Assembly: GCA_035291485.1 (NCBI GenBank)
Contig: DATDSA010000001.1
Span: 1 to 13,382, forward strand
Length of the DNA stretch: 13,382 nt
From: 9FT-COMBO-53-11 sp035291485
GTDB taxonomy: Bacteria > Patescibacteriota > WWE3 > 9FT-COMBO-53-11
Direction: 5' to 3'
Below, piece by piece: positions 6,890 to 13,058 of the stretch. Numbering within the stretch: the stretch's first letter is position 1; each line of letters opens with the position of its first letter. A program made the translations under genes and the position numbers. The notes under the pieces are model-generated. The model saw nothing but the letters and a program-made list of their open reading frames with translations, had not been told where the DNA came from and did no database searches.

Positions 6890-7966
6890 TTAAAGCGAGG
6901 CGAGGAAGAGGCCAAGGAAAGCGAGGAAAACTCCCACCAACCAAAACCGCATGGTCACCTTGGTTTCCGCCCACCCCTTTATCTCAAAGTGGTGGTGGAT
7001 CGGCGCCATGAGGAAGAGCTTCTTTCGGCCGAGCTTGACGGCTCCCACCTGCAGGACCACGGAGAGGCCCTCCGCAATGAAAACCCCCCCGATGATAAAG
7101 ATCAGAAAAGAGCGCTCCAACAGCATTGCCAGTGTTCCGAACGCGGCCGCCCATCCCAGCGCCCCCACATTGCCGGCAAAGAACCGCGCCGGAAAGACAT
7201 TGAAGTAGAGGAACGGCAGAAGCCCGCCCAGAAGGATTCCCGTCGCGATCGCCAAATCGTTCTTGCCGAACATCAGCGCCAGGGAGAGGATCGCCGTAAA
7301 GGCGATCATGAGCAGTCCTCCCACCAACCCGTCCAAACCATCCGTGATACTGACGCTGTTCACCAGGAAGAGGAAGACCACGATCACCATCGGAAAATAG
7401 GCCAGGCCAAACTCAATGGTGCCGAGGATGGGCAGCCACACCTGCGTCCCGCCAACGGTTGATAGCCAAAGCGCCAGCAGCGCCGCGAGTGCCGTTTGGT
7501 AGAGAATTTTTTGGTAGGTCATAATTCCGCCCACGTTCTGCGAACCCAGCGACCGGAAAACCTCCCGAAAAGCGTTCCAGGGGAAGAGCAGGATCTTGTA
7601 GATGTCCCAGGAGAGGTCGGACATGGTTACGATGGGTACGATCCTCTCCCGGATCGTCCTCTGCAGGCGGGAGCGGCGGTAGACCTTGAGGAGGTCCTCC
7701 GCCAGACCCAGCGCCGCCATCGCCCCCACCATCCCCACCAGCACCCAGACCTGGGGGGTGAGGTTAAAGAGCAGATTCAGGACCAGGAAAACCCCGATCG
7801 GCAGAAGCCCCGCCGCCGTCGGCGTCCCTTGCTTGGCAAAATGGGTCCGGGGCACATCCGGGTTGATCGCCTCCTTCATCTGAAAACGGTAGAGAAAATC
7901 AATAAAAGGCGGATAGAGAAGGAAAGTGGCGACGGCGGAAATGAGCAAAAATCCTAAGGCAGACAT
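6890..7966 (-). CDS. mraY: Phospho-MurNAc-pentapeptide translocase MraY, with altered active-site positions
   Basis: A 358-residue polytopic enzyme that transfers phospho-MurNAc-pentapeptide to undecaprenyl phosphate, making lipid I. Identifying motifs are GTPTAAG (47-53), LGLAEDLLKV (86-95), NSVSITDGLDGL (203-214), and APIHHHFEIKGWAE (321-334). Two usually invariant positions differ: the first Asp of the DDxxK motif is Glu (E90), and the Asn of NxTDGxDG is Ser (S206). The DNA supports both directly (GAG and AGT). The HHH motif (324-326) and D209/D212 are intact. Between the two motifs lie about 115 residues against roughly 73 in well-studied MraY, so an insertion of about 40 residues falls around 103-150. 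It heads block 2 and diverges from the MurF-like gene across 56 bp, so it needs its own promoter. There is no Shine-Dalgarno. Confidence 0.95.
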   Translation of the reverse strand: MSALGFLLISAVATFLLYPPFIDFLYRFQMKEAINPDVPRTHFAKQGTPTAAGLLPIGVFLVLNLLFNLTPQVWVLVGMVGAMAALGLAEDLLKVYRRSRLQRTIRERIVPIVTMSDLSWDIYKILLFPWNAFREVFRSLGSQNVGGIMTYQKILYQTALAALLALWLSTVGGTQVWLPILGTIEFGLAYFPMVIVVFLFLVNSVSITDGLDGLVGGLLMIAFTAILSLALMFGKNDLAIATGILLGGLLPFLYFNVFPARFFAGNVGALGWAAAFGTLAMLLERSFLIFIIGGVFIAEGLSVVLQVGAVKLGRKKLFLMAPIHHHFEIKGWAETKVTMRFWLVGVFLAFLGLFLASL

Positions 7967-8022
7967 TGTCTATTTAATAGTATCAACTTGTTCATCGTGG
8001 TCATTGTACAATTAAGCGAGCC
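7967..8022. promoter_or_regulatory. Divergent promoter region mraY / MurF-like gene
   Basis: This 56-bp spacer must serve both directions. On the plus strand TACAAT (8007-8012) is a good -10, placing the start only a few nt before the ATG at 8023, though no good -35 is spaced correctly. On the minus strand TACTAT (7977-7982) with ATGACC (7999-8004) at 16 bp is a weak pair and also implies an almost leaderless mraY mRNA. ATTGTACAAT (8003-8012) is a perfect 10-bp palindrome that contains the plus -10 and touches the minus -35, so a bound dimer could affect both. Confidence 0.4.
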
Positions 8023-8841
8023 ATGTTCAAAAAACCTCTCCGCCGAATTCTCCGGGTAATTCTCTTCTTCCTCGCCCGGGCCGCTCTCCAAAAACACCAA
8101 CCCACCATTGTCGCCATCGTGGGAGAAGGAAAAACCGGCATCGTGCGGGAGGCGATCTACACCGTTCTCAAGAAACATTTCCCGACCCGCCGCAATCTGG
8201 AAGCGCCGAACGCCGAATTCGTTTTGCCTCTGGCCATTCTAGGAGCCAAGGAGTACCCACTCACCGGCGCCGGGTGGCTCAAAATCCTTGTTCGGAGTCT
8301 GGGAAGGCTGCTGCTTCGCCCTCCCTACCACCACACCCTGGTCCTGGAAATCGAGTACACCCGCAAGGATACCTTTGATTACTTCTGGAATATCACCGAA
8401 CCGAAAGTGTTAGTGATTTGCGGTGAAACTCCTTTTCTCTCCCGCGGCCAAACCGCCAAAAAGGTATTCCGTACCAAAGAAACGCCCGATCTCTCCGGAT
8501 ATCTGGAGGTTTCTCTCAAAGTCGCCCGGAGCTTCGGTATCTCCCAGAGGGAGGCGCGGGAAGACCTGCGGGATTTCCGCCTCCCCAAGGCCCGGATCAA
8601 CATTCTTCCGGCGAAGGACGGCGGCATGATTGTGGACGCCACCTACCACTATCTTCCCCCCAGCGCGGTCGCCCTGGAAGAAGTTTTGGAGGCTCTCCCG
8701 GGGCGGAAAATAATTCTCTCTCCCCGGAAAGACATGCCCGAAAACATCAAAGTACGACGAGGTGAGATTGCGGTGATAACCGGGCCGCACCGCAAGATGT
8801 GGACCTATCCCGCCAAACTCGCCAAATCGCCATGGACCTAA
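8023..8841 (+). CDS. Degenerate, shortened MurF-like Mur ligase family protein
   Basis: A 272-residue protein; true MurF enzymes are about 430-460. Traces of the Mur ligase order are visible. A basic N-terminus leads into VAIVGEGKTG (30-39) followed by VREAIYTVLKKHF, matching the MurF P-loop helix. FVLPLAILG (66-74) is like the MurF GLPLTILG strand, and LVLEIE (106-111) is like LVLEMG. MIVDATYHYLPPS (202-214) is like the MurF IIDDTYNANPxS motif. The P-loop is one residue short between its first Gly and GKT, the Ser/Thr after GKT is Gly, the region after LVLEIE is heavily reduced with no GPAH-type motif, and the C-terminal domain is a remnant. I infer loss of ATP-dependent ligase activity, perhaps leaving precursor binding; a divergent active enzyme cannot be excluded. 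It overlaps the sigma factor gene by 10 bp. Confidence 0.7.
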   Translation: MFKKPLRRILRVILFFLARAALQKHQPTIVAIVGEGKTGIVREAIYTVLKKHFPTRRNLEAPNAEFVLPLAILGAKEYPLTGAGWLKILVRSLGRLLLRPPYHHTLVLEIEYTRKDTFDYFWNITEPKVLVICGETPFLSRGQTAKKVFRTKETPDLSGYLEVSLKVARSFGISQREAREDLRDFRLPKARINILPAKDGGMIVDATYHYLPPSAVALEEVLEALPGRKIILSPRKDMPENIKVRRGEIAVITGPHRKMWTYPAKLAKSPWT

Positions 8842-9386
8842 AAGAGGAGGAAAAACTGGTCCGCGCCGCCCAACGGGTTAAAAGCGGGCCCAACGCCCCC
8901 TTCGGCGAGCTCTACCAGATCTACGCTCTCCGGGTCAGAAAATTCTTTCTCAAGCGAGTGGCGGATGAAAATCTCGCCGACGACCTCTCCTCCAAGACCT
9001 TTGAAAAAGCTCTTCACGGACTGGAGAAATTCCAGTGGCAGGGAGTCCCTTTTTCGGCCTGGCTCTTTCGGATTGCCCGAAATGCTTTCTTCGACCATCT
9101 CCGCACCGAAAGAGACAAAAAGAGGGTTTCTCTGGAGAAAGCTCCCACCCTCAAAGGAGATCTGCCGACCCAGTTCGAAGAACTGGAACAACTGCAGGAA
9201 AACGAGCTCCTCTGGCAGGCGCTTGCAAAACTTCCGGGCCGGGAGAAAGAAATTATCTATCTCAAATTCTATGAGGGACATACCAATCGGGTCATCGCCG
9301 AGATCACCAAACTCTCCGAGACCAATGTCGGCACAATTCTCTACCGTACCCTCCGGAAATTGCGAGAGGACTTGAGAAACCTATAG
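8832..9386 (+). CDS. ECF-type RNA polymerase sigma-70 family factor
   Basis: A 184-residue two-domain sigma factor that directs RNA polymerase to specific promoters. Region 2 is at about 23-93 (FGELYQIYALRVRKFF, then FSAWLFRIARNAFFDHLR, the typical 2.3/2.4 helix). Region 4 is at about 125-182 (LPGREKEIIYLKFYEGHTNRVIAEI, then a helix-turn-helix). The linker is acidic, and regions 1 and 3 are missing, as expected for the ECF group. The ATG at 8832 was chosen because MDLKEEEKLVRAAQ matches usual ECF starts; an ATG at 8799 would overlap the upstream gene by 43 bp and add 11 residues without family likeness. There is no Shine-Dalgarno, so translation probably depends on the MurF-like gene. No anti-sigma gene is adjacent. 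Its target promoters cannot be inferred here. Confidence 0.88.
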   Translation: MDLKEEEKLVRAAQRVKSGPNAPFGELYQIYALRVRKFFLKRVADENLADDLSSKTFEKALHGLEKFQWQGVPFSAWLFRIARNAFFDHLRTERDKKRVSLEKAPTLKGDLPTQFEELEQLQENELLWQALAKLPGREKEIIYLKFYEGHTNRVIAEITKLSETNVGTILYRTLRKLREDLRNL

Positions 9387-9400
9387 TTAAGGTGTAGAAT
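9372..9400 (+). promoter_or_regulatory. Sigma-70 type promoter for the small zinc-motif protein
   Basis: TTGAGA (9372-9377) and TAGAAT (9395-9400) are separated by exactly 17 bp, each one base from the consensus hexamer. The -35 lies inside the last codons of the sigma factor gene, and the -10 is 9 bp after its stop. The predicted start is near 9407, leaving a leader of about 27 nt with a perfect Shine-Dalgarno. It is the best promoter match I found in the window. Confidence 0.7.
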
Positions 9401-9422
9401 AAGGCTAACAGTGGTGATATCC

Positions 9423-9428
9423 AGGAGG
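9423..9428 (+). promoter_or_regulatory. Consensus Shine-Dalgarno sequence
   Basis: AGGAGG lies 5 nt before the ATG at 9434. It stands out because none of the other gene starts in the window has a recognisable Shine-Dalgarno sequence at normal spacing, and it fixes the start of the 67-residue protein. Confidence 0.85.
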
Positions 9429-9433
9429 ATTCA

Positions 9434-9637
9434 ATGTACCTCAGATACGGCGTAGTTTTCACCAAGAATGATCACCCCTGCGGAAAGTGCCGCAAGGTGA
9501 TTCCGGCGGGAGAGAAAGCGTTGGAAGTGATCGTACCCATGCACACACCGGACAAATGGGGAAACGAAATTCCTGTCAAAGTACCGGTTCGTTACCACAC
9601 CGGTCATCCGCCCAAGGGGTTAGGAAGTAATTCCTAA
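9434..9637 (+). CDS. Small protein with PARP-finger-like zinc motif, function unknown
   Basis: A 67-residue protein of a family I do not recognise by name. It has HPCGKCRKVIPAGEKALEV (14-32) followed by VRYHTGHPP (52-60). C16, C19, H55 and H58 fit a zinc site of the form C-x2-C-x35-H-x2-H. The layout, with IPAGE after the CxxC and an aromatic-His-x2 pair at the end, resembles PARP-type zinc fingers (C-x2-C-x~30-H-x2-C), with the last Cys replaced by His. That likeness is my reading of the motif, not a search result. No signal peptide or membrane segment is present. It is evidently a real gene: it has a good promoter, a perfect Shine-Dalgarno and an intrinsic terminator of its own. Its stop codon overlaps the murA stop. 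DNA, RNA or ribosome binding are possible roles. Confidence 0.8.
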   Translation: MYLRYGVVFTKNDHPCGKCRKVIPAGEKALEVIVPMHTPDKWGNEIPVKVPVRYHTGHPPKGLGSNS

Positions 9638-9645
9638 CCCTTTTT
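9617..9645 (+). terminator. Intrinsic terminator containing the stop codons of two convergent genes
   Basis: GGGTTAGGAA (9617-9626), loop GTAA, and TTCCTAACCC (9631-9640) form a perfect 10-bp stem followed by five T (9641-9645). The plus-strand stop TAA is at 9635-9637 and the minus-strand murA stop TAG at 9634-9636, both inside the 3' arm. On the minus strand the hairpin is not followed by a T-run, so termination is clear only for the plus transcript. Confidence 0.9.
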
Positions 9646-10974
9646 AACTTCGATCCAGGCTCCCAACGCTCTCAGCTTCTGCTCAAAATTTTCGTACCCC
9701 CGCTCAATGTGCTCTACTCCCGAGACTTCACTCACTCCTTGGGCCACCAGTGCGGCGAGAACCAGTGCAGCGCCGGCCCGCAAGTCCGTGATTTGGACAC
9801 TAGCTCCCTTGAGAGAAACTGGCCCGGAAACCTGGGCAAAGGTTCTCGGCTCTCCGCTTCCTTTCCAGTTGAACTCATAATCATCCGGCGCAAATTTCCG
9901 GCCCAGTTGGGTAGGGGTAAAAAGTTCGATCTGCGCCCCAAACTTCTTCAACTCACCCAAATATTTCCAGCGGTCTTCATAGACGGTCTCGTGAACCAGG
10001 GATTTGCCCTTTGCTTGAGTTAAAAGAACAGTCAGCGGCTGCTGCCAATCGGTCATAAAACCGGGATGGGGGGAGGTCTCCACCTCCACCGGCTCAAAGG
10101 ACGCCGATTCCTTCACGTAAACGCGGAGGTTCTTGCCGACGATCTCCCAGGAAACGCCGATTCTCCGGAGTTTTGCCAGGAAAGAAGTGAGATCCGCCGG
10201 ATTGAGATTAGTGAGAAGAACGTCTCCCCGCGTCACCGCCGCCGCCACGGCGAACGTCACTGCTTCGTTTCGGTCCGGCAGGACGCGATGCTTTGTTCCC
10301 TTGAGAGATTGCACACCCTGGACGCGCAGGATCCGGGGATCGCGGGAGTCGCGCTCGATCCGCGCTCCCATTTTGTTGAGAAGCAGGATCAGATCATCCA
10401 CTTCGGGCTCCTGAGCCGCTCCCATAATTTCGGTTTCCCCTTCGGCCAGCACCGCCGCCAGGACAATGTTTTCCGTGCCCATCACGGTATTTTTCTTAAA
10501 GACTACCCGTCCGCCCCGCAGTTTCTTGGCGGTGCCGACGATCTTTTCTTTTTTCACCTCAAACTTCGCCCCCAGAGATTCTAAGCCGGCCAGGTGCCGG
10601 TCGAGCGGCCGCTCCCCGATCGCGCAACCGCCGGGAGCCGGCAGAACCACTCGGCCCGACCGCGCCAGGAGCGGACCCATCACGATAATGGAACCCCGGC
10701 TCCGGCCGGAAAGGTCGGCCGGGACTTCTGTTTTCAGAGTGATGCGGGAGTGAAGGACCAGAGTTCCGGAGGAACGGGATACCCCCACTCCCAAAGCTTT
10801 AACGATCTCTAAATCCACCTCGACATCCGAAATATCCGGAACGTTTTCCAGCACGAGTTTGTCCAAGGTTAATAAAGCCGCGGCGGTTTCTTTGGTCACG
10901 GCGTTCTTGGCCCCGGAAATTTTTACTTCGCCTTTGAGGGGAATACCTCCTTCGATGATGTAGCTCTTAGACAC
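9634..10974 (-). CDS. murA: UDP-N-acetylglucosamine 1-carboxyvinyltransferase MurA
   Basis: A 446-residue cytosolic enzyme that transfers enolpyruvate from PEP to UDP-GlcNAc, the first committed step of peptidoglycan synthesis. K23 lies in KISGAKNAV (18-26) near the N-terminus. C117 lies in APGGCAIGERPLDRH (113-127), the PEP-binding catalytic cysteine that fosfomycin alkylates; the Cys form predicts sensitivity rather than the Asp-type resistance. SPHPGFMTDWQQPLTVLLTQ and TDLRAGAALVLAAL mark the C-terminal half. It is slightly longer than the usual 417-435. The start is GTG at 10974; an in-frame stop lies 12 nt further upstream with no ATG between. It is 49 bp from ftsI and convergent with the small zinc-motif gene, sharing 4 bp at the stops. 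murA is not in the classical dcw cluster of model bacteria, so its place here is a lineage feature. Confidence 0.96.
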   Translation of the reverse strand: MSKSYIIEGGIPLKGEVKISGAKNAVTKETAAALLTLDKLVLENVPDISDVEVDLEIVKALGVGVSRSSGTLVLHSRITLKTEVPADLSGRSRGSIIVMGPLLARSGRVVLPAPGGCAIGERPLDRHLAGLESLGAKFEVKKEKIVGTAKKLRGGRVVFKKNTVMGTENIVLAAVLAEGETEIMGAAQEPEVDDLILLLNKMGARIERDSRDPRILRVQGVQSLKGTKHRVLPDRNEAVTFAVAAAVTRGDVLLTNLNPADLTSFLAKLRRIGVSWEIVGKNLRVYVKESASFEPVEVETSPHPGFMTDWQQPLTVLLTQAKGKSLVHETVYEDRWKYLGELKKFGAQIELFTPTQLGRKFAPDDYEFNWKGSGEPRTFAQVSGPVSLKGASVQITDLRAGAALVLAALVAQGVSEVSGVEHIERGYENFEQKLRALGAWIEVKKG

Positions 10975-10994
10975 TGAGAATGAATTCTAACCTA

Positions 10995-11022
10995 GCTACA
11001 CGCCACTTGCTACTAGCCACTA
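10995..11022. repeat. Degenerate 7-bp tandem repeat, four units
   Basis: Four consecutive heptamers (GCTACAC, GCCACTT, GCTACTA, GCCACTA) fill most of the 49-bp spacer between ftsI and murA, with consensus GCYACNN. The block ends 2 bp short of the ftsI stop codon. On the minus strand the units read NNGTRGC. It encodes nothing visible and may be a slippage product or an interspersed low-complexity element. Confidence 0.5.
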
Positions 11023-11023
11023 A

Positions 11024-12781
11024 CTACCTATCCGGACTTATGCCGAAAAGTGGGACAATCTCCTTAAACATCTCCACCCAAAGCGGCACCACGGTCAGGG
11101 CCGAATAAGTAGAAGTGGAGGGCTCTTCCAAACGTACCAGCATCACGAACGAACGGTCTTTAAAAGGAAAACCCACGAAAGTCACATTGGTTTTGTTGAG
11201 AGAATATTTTCCGCCGACGGGGATCTCGGCCGTCCCAGTCTTTCCGGCGACCCGGTACCTGAGATTGCGCAATGACATCGATTCTCCTCCCTCCACCGCC
11301 GACCGGATGAGATTGGCAACTATTTCCGACGTCTTTGGCGAGATGACCCGCCGGATCGGTTCCGCCGGAAAAGAAACCTGCCGGCCATTTCGATCCACCA
11401 ACCGCTCCACCACCTTCGGTTTCATGAGAATTCCACCGTTGGCGATCGCCGCATAGGCGGAGGTCATCTGAATGGCGGTCACCCCAATCCCCTGTCCAAA
11501 CCCCGCGTTGGCGAGATCGATCTGCCGCCAATCCCTAAGACCCTTTATCAATCCGATTTCTTCTCCGGCCAGGTCAATTTCTGTTTTCGATCCGAAACCA
11601 AAGTTTAGGAAGTAACTCCGCAGCGTTTCCCGACCGATCTTAAGCGCCAGTCGCGCCGCTCCCACATTATTAGATTTCTGGAGAAGTTTCGCGAGTGTCT
11701 GGTCTTTGCCAAAGTGTCTTCCGTCCCAGGTATCAATGTAGTAGCTCCCAATTTTGAGACGGCCGTTATCGTTAAAAGTCCAAGAGGGTTTAATTTTCTT
11801 CGATTCTAAGCCGGCGGAGATCGTGATCGGCTTCATGATCGACCCCGGTTCATAGTTCGTTGCCAATCCCAAGTTGCGGGTTTCTTTTTTCACCGACTTG
11901 CGATTTTGGGGTGCCACCCAAGCATTGAAATTACCGGGGTCAAAGCTGGGGTAATTCCCCATCGCCAGCACGTAACCGCTCTTCGGCTCCAGCACAACAA
12001 AGGAACCGCTCTTGGCTCCGTAGCGCTTCACTCCCTCGGCAATCTTTCGCTCCATGATTGCCTGCACGCCGCGATTGATTGTGAGATACAGATCGGCCCC
12101 GTTTTGGGGCTCAACTTCGGTCGATTCGCCTACCAAAATCGGTTCCGTTTTTTGTTCGTTGTATTCTTGCCGCATGCTTCCGGGTTTGCCCTTCAGATCC
12201 CCATCGTAGTTGCCCTCCAAACCGTTGTAGCCTTTTTCCCCGTCCTCGTTGAAAGCGACAAATCCCAACAAAGAAGCGGCCATCGCTCCCTCCGGATAGA
12301 AGCGGCGGTTATCGGGGAAAAAACTTAATCCGGGCACCACCAGGCTTTTGAGCTTTACGACCTGCACCGCCGGTACCTTGCGAGCAAGATCAACGCCCCC
12401 CCGTTCACTGAGAGAGAGCAGGCCGGCCACTCGGGCAACCTGATCGGCGCGGGGATCTTTTGAATCCTGGGAAACCGGGTTATAGCTCAAGAAACGGGAA
12501 TCCTCGAAGAGGATGGCCACAATCTTCTCGGCGGTTTTCTTGGGGTCTGCGATCAATTTCGGATTGGCGGTGACCCGATAGGCCTCCTCGTTGGTCGCCA
12601 ACAATCCCCCGGACGCAAAAATCCGGCCGCGCTCCGCCGGAATGGTGTAGGACTGGCTGCGCTGGCTCTCCGCCTCAATTCGATAGCTGTCACCCTGGAC
12701 AACCTGGAGATAGAAGAGCCGGCCGATGAGAGCCGCAAACCCGATCAGAGCCAGGAGGGAAGCGAACCGCAGGCGAAGCAT
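11024..12781 (-). CDS. ftsI: Penicillin-binding protein FtsI/PBP2-type transpeptidase
   Basis: A 585-residue class B penicillin-binding protein that crosslinks septal peptidoglycan on the outer membrane face as the partner of FtsW. A transmembrane anchor (about 5-25) is followed by the pedestal (dimerisation) domain at about 45-215, including IPAERGRIFASGG (47-59). The transpeptidase domain (about 255-575) holds all three catalytic motifs: SxxK at S314-K317 (EPGSIMKP), SxN at S370-N372 (KSNNVG), and KTG at 514-516 (VAGKTGTAEIP). No PASTA repeats follow. Length is normal. The ATG lies one base after the ftsL stop, so the two should be coupled. RsmH-FtsL-FtsI is the conserved start of dcw clusters, which supports FtsI over an elongation PBP2. 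Confidence 0.95.
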   Translation of the reverse strand: MLRLRFASLLALIGFAALIGRLFYLQVVQGDSYRIEAESQRSQSYTIPAERGRIFASGGLLATNEEAYRVTANPKLIADPKKTAEKIVAILFEDSRFLSYNPVSQDSKDPRADQVARVAGLLSLSERGGVDLARKVPAVQVVKLKSLVVPGLSFFPDNRRFYPEGAMAASLLGFVAFNEDGEKGYNGLEGNYDGDLKGKPGSMRQEYNEQKTEPILVGESTEVEPQNGADLYLTINRGVQAIMERKIAEGVKRYGAKSGSFVVLEPKSGYVLAMGNYPSFDPGNFNAWVAPQNRKSVKKETRNLGLATNYEPGSIMKPITISAGLESKKIKPSWTFNDNGRLKIGSYYIDTWDGRHFGKDQTLAKLLQKSNNVGAARLALKIGRETLRSYFLNFGFGSKTEIDLAGEEIGLIKGLRDWRQIDLANAGFGQGIGVTAIQMTSAYAAIANGGILMKPKVVERLVDRNGRQVSFPAEPIRRVISPKTSEIVANLIRSAVEGGESMSLRNLRYRVAGKTGTAEIPVGGKYSLNKTNVTFVGFPFKDRSFVMLVRLEEPSTSTYSALTVVPLWVEMFKEIVPLFGISPDR

Positions 12782-12782
12782 T

Positions 12783-13052
12783 TCAACGTTGGGGAGCTAG
12801 CGCCACCGGGACAGGGGGAAGAAAATAGAGCTTACCGACGACCATTCCCATGTGAAGCGCTTCTTCTCTGATCGTGTTGATCGAGGAGGCCTGGGAGATC
12901 TCATTTTCGAGCTCCCGCAGCCGTGATTCCAGAGAAACCTTTTCAACCCGCAGGCCCTCCAGCTCTCGGCCCTTGTTAACAACGGAATTATTCAGAAATA
13001 CATTGGCACCAACGAGCAAGAGTATTAAGGCAGTGAGTATTTTTCCTAGCAT
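12783..13052 (-). CDS. ftsL: Cell division protein FtsL / septum formation initiator-like
   Basis: An 89-residue bitopic protein with a short cytoplasmic start, one transmembrane segment (about 3-21), a coiled coil (about 27-58, rich in Glu, Arg and Leu with heptad spacing), and a short tail with REEALHMGMV, typical of the FtsL/DivIC family. The family forms a complex with FtsQ/DivIB and activates FtsW-FtsI. Primary sequence is poorly conserved, so the identification depends on size, topology and position between rsmH and ftsI. It lies 6 bp after rsmH and 1 bp before ftsI. It ends in a Pro/Val/Ala-rich tail (PPVPVALAPQ) of unknown role. Confidence 0.88.
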   Translation of the reverse strand: MLGKILTALILLLVGANVFLNNSVVNKGRELEGLRVEKVSLESRLRELENEISQASSINTIREEALHMGMVVGKLYFLPPVPVALAPQR

Positions 13053-13058
13053 TTTCTT

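Noticed and set aside
6725..7462. Open plus-strand frame of 245 codons
   Set aside because: It is antisense to the start of ftsW and most of mraY. The product is an extremely charged His/Gln/Glu/Arg-rich string typical of the complement of membrane-protein codons.
8799..8831. Upstream in-frame ATG for the sigma factor
   Set aside because: It adds 11 residues without family likeness, increases the overlap to 43 bp, and has no ribosome binding site. The start at 8832 fits ECF proteins better.
9617..9645. Bidirectional terminator serving murA as well
   Set aside because: The stem is symmetrical, but on the minus strand it is followed by CCTTGGG with no T-run, so only plus-strand termination is supported.
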